This document shows, one piece after another, positions 50,800-60,101 of a stretch of DNA of 64,000 nucleotides. A program made the position numbers and the translations under genes. Source of the DNA: Alkalihalobacillus bogoriensis ATCC BAA-922 (GTDB lineage: Bacteria > Bacillota > Bacilli > Bacillales > Bacillaceae_F); NCBI RefSeq assembly GCF_000621445.1, contig NZ_KK211278.1, forward strand, positions 231,383 through 295,382. Direction: 5' to 3'. How positions within the stretch are numbered: the first letter of the stretch is position 1; each line of letters starts with the position of its first letter. The notes beneath the pieces were generated by a model. The model worked only from the letters and a program-made list of their open reading frames with translations, was not told the origin of the DNA and searched no databases.

Positions 50800-52459
50800 C
50801 TCCCTCCTCAAGCTCTTCTTTTGCCACTTCATTTATAATCGCTGTTAAATGGTCCATCTTTACTTTGATCTCACCATCTGAATCAGAGTGATACAAAATT
50901 TCTTGAATATGGTCTTCGAGTGAAGGAAGCTCTAGCTTTGATAAAATATCATCTAATTCACCGATCACACTTTCAAACAAATTGATTTTTTCATAGAGAA
51001 GAGAAAGGATATGCTGCTCAATTGTATTTTCCACGGCAAAATTATAAATGCGAACATCTTCTTTTTGACCGAGACGATGAATTCGGCCAATCCGTTGTTC
51101 AATTCGCATTGGGTTCCATGGAAGGTCATAATTAATAATATGACTACAAAATTGTAGATTAATCCCTTCACCACCCGCTTCTGTTGCAATTAATACTTGG
51201 GCATGATTTTGGAATAGTTGGCGCATCCAGTCTTTTTTACCACGTTTAAAGCCTCCACGGAATGGGACAGAGGAAATGCCATTTTGTTTTAAAAACCATT
51301 GTAAATACAATTGAGTTGCTCGATATTCGGTGAAGATAATCACTTTCCCATCAATTTGTTTTATAATCTCTAACGCTTTTTCCGCTTTTGAATTGACGGA
51401 AATATTGCCAATCATCTCCATAAAAGATTCAGCTTGAGGAATGGTTTTATTATCTTCCTGTGCTTTTTCAATCATATTTTTTAAGGTCATAAAGGCGGCT
51501 TCACGACTAGAACAGATTTCTCGTTGCAATGTGAGCAATGCAAAATGATTGGTAAGAATATCTTTATTTTCCTTTAAAGAAGAGATCGCATCATAAAGCT
51601 CGCGTTCTTCTTTGCTAAATGTGATTGGTACCGTTTCAACAATCCGTTTTGTCCAAGTGATACCCGTTTCTTCACGGCGATTGCGGACCATCACTTTATT
51701 AACCAATTCTCGCAATTGTTCTTCGTTTTTCGGTGAGCGCTTTCCTGAACGGTATGATTTTTCAAACGATGATAAATCACCAAGGTGACCTGGTTTTAAT
51801 AAAGATACGAGATTAAAGATTTCTTCGAGTTTGTTTTGCACTGGTGTTGCTGTTAATAGCAGACAAAACTTTTTCTTTAGCTTTTTCACAAATTCATAAT
51901 TTTTCGTTTTCGGATTTTTTAATTTGTGAGCCTCGTCAATAATGATGAGATCATAGTCTTGTTCCATGACAATGTCATAGTGAGGCTGTCGTTTCGCTGT
52001 ATCCATCGACGCGACAACAACATCAAACTGTTCCCACACATACGCTTTCTTTTGCGCGACTGCCGGAATATGAAACTTTTGATTTAATTCATAAGCCCAT
52101 TGTGAAACAAGAGAAGCGGGAACGAGAATGAGTGCTTTCTTTACAAGTCCTCGAATCATATATTCTTTTAAAATAAGGCCAGCTTCGATTGTTTTTCCTA
52201 GCCCTACTTCATCCGCTAAAATCGCTTTTCCATTCATTTTTTCAATAACCGTATTGGCAACTTCAATTTGATGTGGGTACGGTTCAAGCTGTGGTAGATG
52301 CTTGGGTGCTTGTAAGCCTTGAAACTCTGGAACAGCTAAATGTTGTTCTGCTTCATAGGCAAGTTGAAACAACTCCCAATTGGCCCATGGCCCGTCCTCA
52401 TCCAATCTTTTTATAAATTCATCTTGCCACGATTGAGAAAATTCAATTTCTATGTTCAT
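50774..52459 (-). CDS. yqhH: YqhH, SNF2-type DEAD/DEAH-box helicase
   Basis: This 561-residue protein has both RecA-like lobes: ADEVGLGKTIEAGL (Walker A), IIIDEAHKLKN (DEAH), LLTATPVQNK (motif III), and in lobe 2 IATEAGGEGINLQFC followed by DLPWNPMRIEQRIGRIHRLG. SNF2 proteins translocate on double-stranded DNA and displace proteins; bacterial versions such as RapA act on RNA polymerase. ATG 52459 follows AAAGGATGATC. It is divergent from the glycine riboswitch. Confidence 0.9.
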   Translation of the reverse strand: MNIEIEFSQSWQDEFIKRLDEDGPWANWELFQLAYEAEQHLAVPEFQGLQAPKHLPQLEPYPHQIEVANTVIEKMNGKAILADEVGLGKTIEAGLILKEYMIRGLVKKALILVPASLVSQWAYELNQKFHIPAVAQKKAYVWEQFDVVVASMDTAKRQPHYDIVMEQDYDLIIIDEAHKLKNPKTKNYEFVKKLKKKFCLLLTATPVQNKLEEIFNLVSLLKPGHLGDLSSFEKSYRSGKRSPKNEEQLRELVNKVMVRNRREETGITWTKRIVETVPITFSKEERELYDAISSLKENKDILTNHFALLTLQREICSSREAAFMTLKNMIEKAQEDNKTIPQAESFMEMIGNISVNSKAEKALEIIKQIDGKVIIFTEYRATQLYLQWFLKQNGISSVPFRGGFKRGKKDWMRQLFQNHAQVLIATEAGGEGINLQFCSHIINYDLPWNPMRIEQRIGRIHRLGQKEDVRIYNFAVENTIEQHILSLLYEKINLFESVIGELDDILSKLELPSLEDHIQEILYHSDSDGEIKVKMDHLTAIINEVAKEELEEGDERATASN

Positions 52460-52584
52460 GGCGATCATCCTTTCTAAAAAAAATAGTATTGCCTTCTTAG
52501 TCAGCAATTGGTAGGATATTATTATATTTAGTATGGTCAAAATAATAAATTTTATAAAAAAATCGTATATAGGCGAATGAAAGT

Positions 52585-52800
52585 AAGGGGAGAGACTGCA
52601 AAATGTTCGTAAAATGCAGCGCCGAAGGAGCAAGCGAAAGCGAATCTCTCAGGCAAAAGAACTCTTACTCGACGCAACTCTGGAGAGCGTTCAAAATGAA
52701 CCACCCACGAAGACATTTCTTACGAAAGTAAGAAAGAAACTTTCTGGTAACAGGACAGAGGAATACAAAGAATATTTGTATTTCTCTGTCTTTTTTTTCG
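52585..52800 (+). ncRNA. Tandem glycine riboswitch with terminator (gcvT leader)
   Basis: Aptamer 1 (52585-52690) has all conserved blocks: GGGGAGAG, GCGCCGAAGGAGCAAGCG, TCTCTCAGGCAAAAGAAC and CGACGCAACTCTGGAGAG. Aptamer 2 (52691-52761) has CCACCCACGAAGAC and AACTTTCTGGTAACAGGAC, with several changes from the usual core. A 16-bp terminator stem (52754-52790) followed by eight T overlaps the 3' end of aptamer 2, so glycine binding should prevent terminator formation and switch on the cleavage system. Confidence 0.92.
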
Positions 52801-52875
52801 TTTTTTGAGTGGGATCTAGAGAATTAAGCCGTTTGTTTTCGCTGACAATACATAAAAACGAAGGAGGACAAATGT

Positions 52876-53970
52876 ATGGCAAATGGAAACCAAACTCCGT
52901 TGTATCCGTTGTATGAACAATATGGTGGAAAGACGATTGATTTCGGTGGCTGGGATTTACCTGTTCAGTTTTCAAGTATAAAAGAAGAGCATGAAGCAGT
53001 TCGTACAAAAGCAGGATTGTTTGATGTGTCTCACATGGGGGAAGTGGAAGTAACAGGAGAAAAAGCCCTTGAGTTCCTTCAATATGTGATGACAAATGAT
53101 GTTTCTAAACTTCAAGACAATCAAGCTCTTTATACGGTAATGTGTTATGAAAACGGAGGAACCGTTGATGACCTTCTCGTATACAAAAAGAAAGACAATG
53201 AGTATTTGCTTGTTGTGAATGCAGCTAATATTGAAAAAGACGTTGCTTGGTTACTAGAACATAAGGTAGAAGGAGTATCTGTTACGAATAAATCAGATGA
53301 GTTTGCTTTACTTGCTTTGCAAGGACCAGTCGCAGAACAAGTTCTACAACGGTTAACAGATGTTGATTTATCAGCGATTCGCTTTTTCTGGTTTGCTGAT
53401 AATGTGACAATCGCAGGAAAACAAGTTCTCGTTTCAAGAACAGGCTATACAGGTGAAGATGGATTTGAGCTTTACTGTAAGGCAGAAGACGCAACGAGAT
53501 TGTGGAAAGCTATTTTAGAAGAAGGGAAAGAAGACGGTGTTCTTCCATGTGGCTTAGGCGCACGTGATACCCTTCGTTTTGAAGCGAAACTCCCGCTTTA
53601 TGGGCAAGAACTAACAAAAGAAATTTCTCCGCTTGAAGCAGGAATCGGCTTTGCGGTGAAGCTGAACAAAGAAGCTGATTTTATCGGGAAAGAATCATTA
53701 AAGAAACAAAAAGAAGACGGCTTGACTCGTAAATTAGTCGGGATTGAAATGATAGATAAGGGCATCCCAAGAACAGGATATGAAGTGTTTGTCCAAGATA
53801 ACAACATTGGGACGGTGACAACAGGAACACAATCACCAACATTAAAACGAAATGTTGGATTAGCGTTATTGCAAAAAGAATTTACAGAGCTTAACCAAGA
53901 AGTCGAAGTTCAAGTAAGAAAAAAACGATTAAAAGCCAAAGTCGTAAAAACACCATTTTATAAACGATAA
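52876..53970 (+). CDS. gcvT: Glycine cleavage system T protein (aminomethyltransferase)
   Basis: This 364-residue protein transfers the methylene group from the aminomethyl-H protein to tetrahydrofolate and releases ammonia. Family marks are [49 protein letters not shown] and [20 protein letters not shown] with the conserved Asp and Arg. AAGGAGGAC precedes ATG 52876. It is the first gene after the glycine riboswitch and heads the gcvT-gcvPA-gcvPB operon. Confidence 0.97.
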   Translation: MANGNQTPLYPLYEQYGGKTIDFGGWDLPVQFSSIKEEHEAVRTKAGLFDVSHMGEVEVTGEKALEFLQYVMTNDVSKLQDNQALYTVMCYENGGTVDDLLVYKKKDNEYLLVVNAANIEKDVAWLLEHKVEGVSVTNKSDEFALLALQGPVAEQVLQRLTDVDLSAIRFFWFADNVTIAGKQVLVSRTGYTGEDGFELYCKAEDATRLWKAILEEGKEDGVLPCGLGARDTLRFEAKLPLYGQELTKEISPLEAGIGFAVKLNKEADFIGKESLKKQKEDGLTRKLVGIEMIDKGIPRTGYEVFVQDNNIGTVTTGTQSPTLKRNVGLALLQKEFTELNQEVEVQVRKKRLKAKVVKTPFYKR

Positions 53971-53988
53971 GGATGAGGGGGAAAATCA

Positions 53989-55338
53989 ATGTCATTTCGA
54001 TATTTACCAATGACGGAAGAAGATAAAAAAGAGATGCTCGAATCAATCGGGGTCCAATCGATTGAGGAGCTATTTTCAGATATTCCAGAAGATATTCGAT
54101 TTAAAGGACAGTTAAACATTAAAGAAGCGTTAACAGAGCCAGAGCTTGTACGATATTTACAAGGGTTAGCGAATAAAAATACAAATGTAAAACAAAAGCC
54201 GTCCTTTTTAGGAGCAGGTGTATACGAGCACTATATTCCATCTGTTGTTGACCATGTTATTTCACGTTCTGAATTTTATACGGCGTATACACCGTATCAA
54301 CCAGAAATTTCTCAAGGCGAATTACAAGCGATTTTTGAATTCCAATCGATGATTTGTGAATTAACAGGGATGGATATAGCCAATTCATCAATGTATGATG
54401 GACCAACGGCATTAGCAGAAGCAGCGATGATGTGTGCAGGTCAAACACGTAAGAAAAAAGTGCTTGTATCCAAAGCTGTTCATCCTGAAGCAAGAGATGT
54501 TTTAAAAACAAACGCTAAAGGTCAAAACGTTACGGTTATTGAAGTGGATATTGCCGATGGGATAACAGATCTTGACGATTTAAAACAAAAATATGATGCA
54601 GAAACCGCTTGTGTCATTGTTCAATATCCAAACTTCTTTGGTGCGATTGAAAATTTAGCGGCGATTGAAGAAATTACGCACGCTGAAAAAGGCATGTTTG
54701 TCGTTTCTAGTAATCCGGTTTCGCTTGGTGCGTTAAAATCACCAGGTGAATACGGGGCAGATGTTGTTGTCGGAGATGCGCAACCATTTGGGATTCCGAC
54801 TCAATTTGGCGGACCACATTGTGGTTATTTTGCCGTTACAACAAAGCTAATGAGAAAAGTACCTGGTCGTTTAGTAGGTCAAACGGTTGATGATGAAGGT
54901 CAACGTGGATTTGTGTTAACACTGCAAGCACGTGAACAACATATTCGTCGTGAGAAAGCAACATCAAATATTTGTTCAAACCAAGCATTAAATGCTTTAG
55001 CCGCTTCTGTGGCCATGAGTGCGATTGGCAAACAAGGCGTACGTGACATGGCGGTACAAAACATTCAAAAAGCAGCATATATGAAAAAGCAATTGCAACA
55101 ACAAGGGGTAACGATTGCGTTTGCGGCACCAACATTTAATGAATTTGTTGTCAAACTCAATGCATCCGTTGCCGACGTAAATGCAAGATTGTTTGAAGAA
55201 GGCTTTATTGGTGGTTATGACCTTGGCCGTGATTATCCTGAATTAGCTGGCCATGTTTTATTATGTGTAACGGAAATTCGTACAAAAGAAGAGATTGACC
55301 AATTTGTGAATGTACTTGGGAAGGTGAATAACGAATGA
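53989..55338 (+). CDS. gcvPA: Glycine dehydrogenase (decarboxylating) subunit 1
   Basis: This 449-residue N-terminal half of the split P protein has [20 protein letters not shown] and the [12 protein letters not shown] loop; it lacks the PLP lysine, which is on the partner. With GcvPB it decarboxylates glycine and passes the aminomethyl group to lipoyl-GcvH. It overlaps gcvPB by 4 bp (ATGA). Confidence 0.97.
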   Translation: MSFRYLPMTEEDKKEMLESIGVQSIEELFSDIPEDIRFKGQLNIKEALTEPELVRYLQGLANKNTNVKQKPSFLGAGVYEHYIPSVVDHVISRSEFYTAYTPYQPEISQGELQAIFEFQSMICELTGMDIANSSMYDGPTALAEAAMMCAGQTRKKKVLVSKAVHPEARDVLKTNAKGQNVTVIEVDIADGITDLDDLKQKYDAETACVIVQYPNFFGAIENLAAIEEITHAEKGMFVVSSNPVSLGALKSPGEYGADVVVGDAQPFGIPTQFGGPHCGYFAVTTKLMRKVPGRLVGQTVDDEGQRGFVLTLQAREQHIRREKATSNICSNQALNALAASVAMSAIGKQGVRDMAVQNIQKAAYMKKQLQQQGVTIAFAAPTFNEFVVKLNASVADVNARLFEEGFIGGYDLGRDYPELAGHVLLCVTEIRTKEEIDQFVNVLGKVNNE

Positions 55339-56792
55339 AGGATCAGCCGTTAATTTTTGAACTTAGCAAAGAAGGAAGAATTGGACATAGTTTACCACCT
55401 TGTGATGTAGAAGAAATAGCGTTAGAGGATGTAATTCCTGCTGAATATATACGAACTTCTGAACCAGAATTACCGGAAGTTTCTGAGCTGCAATTAATGC
55501 GTCACTATACGGCTTTATCAAAGAGAAACCATGGTGTAGACTCTGGGTTTTATCCGCTTGGTTCTTGTACGATGAAATACAATCCGAAAATTAATGAAGA
55601 CGTTGCACGTTATGATGGCTTTGCACATATCCACCCTCATCAAGAGGAGTCTCAAGTTCAAGGAGCACTGGAATTATTATATGAATTACAAACATCTTTA
55701 GCTGAAATTACGGGAATGGATGAAGTGACATTACAACCAGCAGCAGGCGCCCACGGTGAATGGACTGGATTAATGTTAATTCGGGCGTTCCACGAAAAAA
55801 ATGGGGATACGAACCGGACGAAAGTCATCGTACCTGACTCAGCCCATGGTACAAACCCAGCTTCTGCAACGGTGGCCGGCTTTGATTCCATTACCGTTCG
55901 AACAAATGAGCAAGGCCTAGTTGACCTTGACCATTTACGTGAAGTAGCTGGTCCAGATACAGCTGCATTGATGTTAACAAACCCAAATACGCTAGGTTTA
56001 TTTGAAGAATATATTGTGGAAATGGCCAAAATCATTCATGATGCAGGTGGAAAATTGTATTATGATGGAGCAAACTCTAACGCGATTTTAGGAATTGCGC
56101 GTCCAGGAGACATGGGATTTGATGTTGTTCACTTAAACTTGCATAAAACATTTACTGGCCCACATGGTGGAGGCGGACCTGGTTCAGGCCCTGTCGGAGT
56201 GAAAAAAGATTTGATTCCGTTTTTACCAAAGCCAGTTATTGTGAAAAAAGGAGACGTGTACGGATTTGACTACGACCGTCCAGAATCAATTGGTCGAGTA
56301 AAACCGTATTACGGAAATTTCGGCATTAATGTCCGTGCGTACACATACATCCGCACGATGGGACCTGAAGGATTACGTCTTGTATCTGAATATGCGGTCT
56401 TAAATGCAAACTATATGATGAGACGATTAGAGCCATATTTTGATTTGCCTTATGGTCAGCATTGTAAGCATGAATTTGTCTTGTCAGGACGTCGCCAAAA
56501 GAAACTAGGTGTTCGTACACTTGATATCGCAAAACGCTTATTAGATTTCGGCTATCATCCACCAACGATTTACTTCCCGCTTAACGTGGAAGAGTGTATG
56601 ATGATCGAACCAACGGAAACAGAAGCAAAAGAAACATTAGATGAATTTATCGAGGCAATGATTCAAATCGCAAAAGAAACAGAAGAAAATCCTGAAATCG
56701 TTCAAGAAGCACCACACCATACCGTGATTGGTCGCCTTGATGAAACGTTAGCCGCGAGAAAACCGGTGTTACGATATCAGAAAGCAGAATAA
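55335..56792 (+). CDS. gcvPB: Glycine dehydrogenase (decarboxylating) subunit 2
   Basis: This 485-residue catalytic subunit has the PLP lysine in [20 protein letters not shown], preceded by [13 protein letters not shown]. Conserved [19 protein letters not shown] lies near the N-terminus. It forms the alpha2beta2 P protein with GcvPA. The operon ends at a terminator 8 bp downstream. The lipM octanoyltransferase nearby builds the lipoyl arm on GcvH that this system needs. Confidence 0.97.
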   Translation: MKDQPLIFELSKEGRIGHSLPPCDVEEIALEDVIPAEYIRTSEPELPEVSELQLMRHYTALSKRNHGVDSGFYPLGSCTMKYNPKINEDVARYDGFAHIHPHQEESQVQGALELLYELQTSLAEITGMDEVTLQPAAGAHGEWTGLMLIRAFHEKNGDTNRTKVIVPDSAHGTNPASATVAGFDSITVRTNEQGLVDLDHLREVAGPDTAALMLTNPNTLGLFEEYIVEMAKIIHDAGGKLYYDGANSNAILGIARPGDMGFDVVHLNLHKTFTGPHGGGGPGSGPVGVKKDLIPFLPKPVIVKKGDVYGFDYDRPESIGRVKPYYGNFGINVRAYTYIRTMGPEGLRLVSEYAVLNANYMMRRLEPYFDLPYGQHCKHEFVLSGRRQKKLGVRTLDIAKRLLDFGYHPPTIYFPLNVEECMMIEPTETEAKETLDEFIEAMIQIAKETEENPEIVQEAPHHTVIGRLDETLAARKPVLRYQKAE

Positions 56793-56799
56793 GAAAGGG

Positions 56800-56831
56800 A
56801 AGGTGAGCTATACTTGTGGCTCGCCTTTTTT
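56800..56831 (+). terminator. Rho-independent terminator
   Basis: Stem AAGGTGAGC / GCTCGCCTT followed by T residues, ending the gcv operon. Confidence 0.85.
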
Positions 56832-56849
56832 GTTTAGGGGAGGGATGTC

Positions 56850-57036
56850 GTAATGGACAAATGATCCGTTATTTTAGCGAAAATAGAGGATTTCGAATCG
56901 CTATCGGACATGTGTTCCGTTACTTGTTGTTTTTTTGGCTCGAATGGCTTGATTTCTGCTAAATAGCGGAACAGATGTCCGTAACTTGTTTGAAAAAATC
57001 GTATTTGGCAAATATAACGGAACACATGTCCGGTAG
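56850..57036. repeat. Four-site inverted element I
   Basis: Cores begin at 56855, 56906 (forward), 56968 and 57019 (reverse): spacings 51, 62 and 51 bp. It lies between the gcv operon and a convergent gene. Confidence 0.85.
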
Positions 57037-57042
57037 CATATA

Positions 57043-57516
57043 CTAGTCACGTACTTTATAAGTTTTTGTTACCGGGAAACCGAAATATCTGTATTGTATC
57101 GTTAACGATTCAATAAGATGCTCAGGCTGTTCTACTTTTATCCCGTAATGGATCGGTGTCATTTCGTTTTTTTCAATGATGGCTTTAATATCTTTTGGTG
57201 ATACTTTTGGGAAAATCGGTTCTTGGTCGAACTCCATAAACATAATGTTTGGGTTATCTGATAAGAATTGTACAAATTGCGATGTATCATAGCTAACACC
57301 TAATTGCACAATATCAGAGTCGCTTCTTCCATTTACGGCAACATCTTTAATATGAACTTTTGTAAAACCATCATTATGTAGTTCATATACAACAACCTGT
57401 GTGTGACCATCATCAAAAGTTGAATGGCCTTCAATTTTTAGTGGTTGACTTGTATAGATAAATAAGAAGAATGCAAGTATACTGGCAAGTAAAATAGAAG
57501 TGATAATTTTTTTCAT
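57043..57516 (-). CDS. Hypothetical secreted or membrane-anchored protein
   Basis: This 157-residue protein has an N-terminal KK-initiated hydrophobic segment (about residues 4-22) that could be a signal or anchor. The rest is polar with beta-strand character (GHTQVVVYELHNDGFTKVHI). AAGGAGAAG precedes ATG 57516. The family is not recognised. The stop lies only 7 bp from repeat element I. Confidence 0.6.
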   Translation of the reverse strand: MKKIITSILLASILAFFLFIYTSQPLKIEGHSTFDDGHTQVVVYELHNDGFTKVHIKDVAVNGRSDSDIVQLGVSYDTSQFVQFLSDNPNIMFMEFDQEPIFPKVSPKDIKAIIEKNEMTPIHYGIKVEQPEHLIESLTIQYRYFGFPVTKTYKVRD

Positions 57517-57604
57517 TTTTCTTCTCCTTGTGCGATGCTTATTGGTAAAAAGAGTATATTCGCTTCGGCCAGCTTGTTTTCCTCTATTTTCCATTGAACA
57601 AACA

Positions 57605-57639
57605 AAAAAGAATGAACATAGTGTCCATTCTTTTTTTTT
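57605..57639. terminator. Bidirectional terminator-like hairpin
   Basis: AAAGAATG-N11-CATTCTTT with T runs on both strands. It lies upstream of the 57516 gene and downstream of yqhL on the minus strand. Confidence 0.6.
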
Positions 57640-57644
57640 AACAT

Positions 57645-57762
57645 GTAAGAAAGTATAAAAATTTTGGTCTAGCAGTGAAGCTTTGAAAGTTTATTCTAGA
57701 AGAGCGAAGGCTCTGTCCTTCGCTTGAAAAGAAAAGGCGCTCCCGCGTTTTTCTTTATTTCT
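57645..57762 (+). repeat. Terminator-like dispersed repeat, copy e
   Basis: This is the best full copy: AGTATAAAAATTTTGGTCTA, GTGAAGCTTTGAAAG, GCGAAGGCTCTGTCCTTCGC hairpin and AAAGGCGCTCCCGCGTTTTTC. Its end overlaps the last codons of yqhL on the other strand. Confidence 0.8.
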
Positions 57763-58135
57763 TTTTATTAATGCGTCCTGACCATTTTTTAAATCCACCT
57801 TTAAGGTGGTACAACTCCTCGCAGCCACGTTTTTTCTTTAGTACAGTTGCGGCTTGTTTACTTCTTGCGCCGGATTGGCAATATAAATATACTGGTTGGT
57901 CTGTGCGGATTTCTTTCATTCGTGTTCGTAGTTGCGTAAGAGGGATATTTCTAGCTCCTAAAATATGCCCGCCTTCATATTCTCTTTGTTCTCTAACATC
58001 TATTAATTGAGCTTTTCGGTACCCTTTAATAAAATCTTCTTGAGATAGTGGGGTTAAGTACTTTGGTGTTATAAACCGTTTTGTAATAAAAAATACGAGT
58101 ACTGCTGCTAGAATTGCGGGTAAAATCCATTCCAT
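57755..58135 (-). CDS. yqhL: YqhL, membrane-anchored rhodanese-like protein
   Basis: This 126-residue protein has one N-terminal helix (residues 3-18) and a rhodanese domain. LIDVREQREYEGGHILGARNIP and the active-site loop YLYCQSGARS (Cys then Arg) show a catalytically competent sulphurtransferase. The final NKKK codons fall in the neighbouring repeat, so the C-terminus may have been altered by its arrival. It lies between gcv and lipM as in B. subtilis. Confidence 0.92.
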   Translation of the reverse strand: MEWILPAILAAVLVFFITKRFITPKYLTPLSQEDFIKGYRKAQLIDVREQREYEGGHILGARNIPLTQLRTRMKEIRTDQPVYLYCQSGARSKQAATVLKKKRGCEELYHLKGGFKKWSGRINKKK

Positions 58136-58302
58136 TGACTCACTAACACTCCTTTTGTTTTCATGCTCTCTTTAAATTATATACATGTCTTAGTGTTAAG
58201 GCAAAGAAAAAATGAGTGGGAATGAAAGTCAAATTGCTATGAACTTAATTTCTCATTTGGTACACTATTGTGTGCAAGTATATGGAAAAGAGGGACAAGC
58301 TT

Positions 58303-59136
58303 ATGAAGGAAACATGGCGTTTTATTGATTCAGGGCATTGCTCACCGTCATATAATATGGCGTTAGATGAAATGTTATTACAATGGCATAGTGAAGGAAA
58401 AATTCCTCCTACAATTCGCTTTTATGGTTGGAATCCAGCGACACTATCGATCGGATATTTTCAAAAGGTTGAAAAAGAAATTAATATGGAAGCAGTAAAA
58501 AAATATAATGTTGGTTTTGTGCGCAGACCTACAGGAGGAAGAGGGGTTCTCCATGACCAAGAACTAACATATAGTGTCATTGTGACGGAGGAACACCCTG
58601 ATATGCCCCAAACGGTCACAGAGGCATATCGAGTCATTTCTCAAGGATTATTAGAAGGGTTTCGTGATGTTGGCTTAGATGCTTATTTTGCCATTCCGAA
58701 AACAAAAGAAGAGCAAGAGGCATTAAAAAATCCTCGTTCTGCGGTTTGTTTTGATGCGCCGTCTTGGTATGAACTTGTTGTGGAAGGACGTAAAGTGGCT
58801 GGAAGCGCACAAACGAGACAAAAAGGCGTTATACTTCAACACGGGTCCATTATTCTAGATTTAGATGAAAATAAATTATTTGATATGTTTACGTATCCGA
58901 GTGATCGTGTCCGCGAACGGATGCAACGGAATTTTAAAAACAAAGCGGTTGCAATTAATGAACTCGTCGCTCACCCGATTGCTTATGATGACGCAAAAGT
59001 CGCATTTAAAAATGGGTTTGAGAAAGGCTTAAATATTGAACTTGAATTGTATGAGTTAACGAAAGAAGAAGAGGAACAAGTGTTAAAGGTCGCCAAAGAA
59101 AGATACGAGCAAGATGATTGGAATTTCAGAAGATAA
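58303..59136 (+). CDS. lipM: LipM, octanoyl-[GcvH]:protein N-octanoyltransferase pathway enzyme
   Basis: This 277-residue LplA/LipB/BirA-fold transferase moves octanoate from acyl carrier protein to GcvH, the entry step of lipoyl assembly in Bacillus. [19 protein letters not shown], the catalytic Cys in [12 protein letters not shown] and [14 protein letters not shown] (Lys) are all present. ATG 58303 has AGAGGGA upstream; the in-frame ATG 58270 has no site. It adjoins the gcv operon whose H protein it modifies. Confidence 0.93.
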   Translation: MKETWRFIDSGHCSPSYNMALDEMLLQWHSEGKIPPTIRFYGWNPATLSIGYFQKVEKEINMEAVKKYNVGFVRRPTGGRGVLHDQELTYSVIVTEEHPDMPQTVTEAYRVISQGLLEGFRDVGLDAYFAIPKTKEEQEALKNPRSAVCFDAPSWYELVVEGRKVAGSAQTRQKGVILQHGSIILDLDENKLFDMFTYPSDRVRERMQRNFKNKAVAINELVAHPIAYDDAKVAFKNGFEKGLNIELELYELTKEEEEQVLKVAKERYEQDDWNFRR

Positions 59137-59148
59137 AAGATGAGGTCA

Positions 59149-59180
59149 GCCACTATATATAGAGGCTGGCTTTTCTTTAT
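59149..59180 (+). terminator. Rho-independent terminator
   Basis: Stem GTCAGCC / GGCTGGC (one G-U pair) followed by TTTTCTTT, after lipM. Confidence 0.75.
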
Positions 59181-59182
59181 GA

Positions 59183-59270
59183 GGGAGTATAAAAAATTTG
59201 GTATAACAGTGAAGATTTGATAGCTGTATCCAAGAAGGGCGAAGGCTCCGCACTTCGGATGAAACGAAGA
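59183..59270 (+). repeat. Terminator-like dispersed repeat, copy f
   Basis: AGTATAAAAAATTTGGTATAAC, GTGAAGATTTGATAGC and GGGCGAAGGCTCCGCACTTC; the 3' hairpin end is missing. Confidence 0.7.
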
Positions 59271-59293
59271 ATGAATTAGGGATTTGGAATACT

Positions 59294-59392
59294 ATGAGAC
59301 AGCAAGAAAAGACCCAAGTGAATCATTCAACACTTGGGCGGGGGTTTATCGCGTTAGCAATTTTGTTGTTTATGGTAAGTAAGCGGCCATGA
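59294..59392 (+). CDS. Possible 32-residue membrane peptide ending in an inserted element
   Basis: ATG 59294 encodes RQQEKTQVNHSTLGRGFIAL followed by AILLFMVSKRP and a stop. The N-terminal part is hydrophilic and the rest one membrane helix. The last several codons lie in the 181-bp element and its left flank, which is shared with the copy at 62862. It may be a small gene whose end was replaced. The ribosome-binding site is weak (GGGATTTGGA). Confidence 0.35.
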   Translation: MRQQEKTQVNHSTLGRGFIALAILLFMVSKRP

Positions 59393-59563
59393 AAACCGTT
59401 ATCTGTGAACATCGGTATCGTTTTGGAACGTTGGAGGACACAGGAGCAGTTAATCATGATATATCGCTAGAAATAGAGTGGCTTTTGCGTGAATAAGCGC
59501 TCTTGTGGCAGCTAAAAAACGGAAACCCGTATCATGTTCACAAATAACGGTTGCTCTGACCGC
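59383..59563 (+). repeat. 181-bp element with imperfect inverted ends, copy 1
   Basis: The left end GCGGCCATGAAAACCGTTAT and right end ATAACGGTTGCTCTGACCGC are imperfect reverse complements over about 30 bp, extended by TCTGTGAACAT / ATGTTCACAA. A copy of the same length lies downstream of nrdJ. It carries no transposase; a short chance frame begins AAKKRKPVSCSQITVAL in both copies. Confidence 0.75.
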
Positions 59564-59605
59564 AAAAATGGGACATGGTATGTGTTTGTTGTTTCATCAT
59601 ACACT

Positions 59606-59643
59606 TCGCTTGAAAGAAAAGACGCTCCGTATTTTTCTTTTTT
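59606..59643 (+). repeat. Terminator-like dispersed repeat, copy g (3' end only)
   Basis: ACTTCGCTTGAAAGAAAAG then ACGCTCCGTATTTTTCTTT, the hairpin end of the family. Confidence 0.6.
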
Positions 59644-59855
59644 TACCTTGTTTTCATTACATTTACATTACAAATGACCTAAGTCTAAAAAAATAGTAAT
59701 TACAAGTTTTTGGTAAAAAACGTGGAATCCTTATGTAAAAAGGGGTTGCATTTTCCTATAAAAATGCAATGTAGAAAATTGTCCGAAATTCGGGTTTTCT
59801 TAGGTATTTTAGCGTATTTTCTCATTGATACTCTATTATTTGAATAGTTTTATAG

Positions 59856-59933
59856 TTGACAAAAAAATATTTCTTCTGCAAGATTCACAATATATAGTAT
59901 ATGCATAAGATTTATGGACACAATATATTGATT
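59856..59933 (+). promoter_or_regulatory. nrdJ promoter region with tandem NrdR boxes
   Basis: Two 16-bp matches to the NrdR consensus (ACAC-wATATaTw-GTGT) lie at 59885-59900 (TCACAATATATAGTAT) and 59918-59933 (ACACAATATATTGATT). Their starts are 33 bp apart, about three helical turns, as is typical. A TTGACA (59856-59861) with a weak -10 (CAAGAT) after 17 bp ends where the first box begins. NrdR-dATP would block transcription here. Confidence 0.75.
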
Positions 59934-60101
59934 TGTTATTTCGTTTATGGTACGATTAGCCAAGTTGAAAAACATAGCAATCTATTAGCGAAACCACATC
60001 AAAGATCGTACGATATGCTAGGTTACGGCTTAGTCTTACATACATCAAGATGCACATGTTTTACGAATTAATTTTTGTTTCTGGAGAAGGAGGAAATCTC
60101 A
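59934..60101 (+). promoter_or_regulatory. nrdJ leader region
   Basis: The leader contains a 7-bp inverted repeat GTACGAT (59950-59956) / ATCGTAC (60005-60011) enclosing 48 nt. No cobalamin riboswitch core was recognised despite the B12-dependence of the enzyme. AAGGAGGAAA lies before ATG 60102. Confidence 0.35.

Noticed and set aside
59505..59696. Frame starting AAKKRKPVSCSQITVAL as a gene, also seen at 62984
   Set aside because: It lies inside the 181-bp non-coding element; the two copies diverge completely after the element ends, and no ribosome-binding site is present.
59750..59800. Hairpin TTGCATTTT / AAAATGCAA upstream of nrdJ as a terminator
   Set aside because: The stem is good but there is no T run after it, and no upstream gene needs it.
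59934..60101. Cobalamin riboswitch upstream of nrdJ
   Set aside because: The conserved B12-box and GCCACTG blocks could not be found; a covariance search would settle it.
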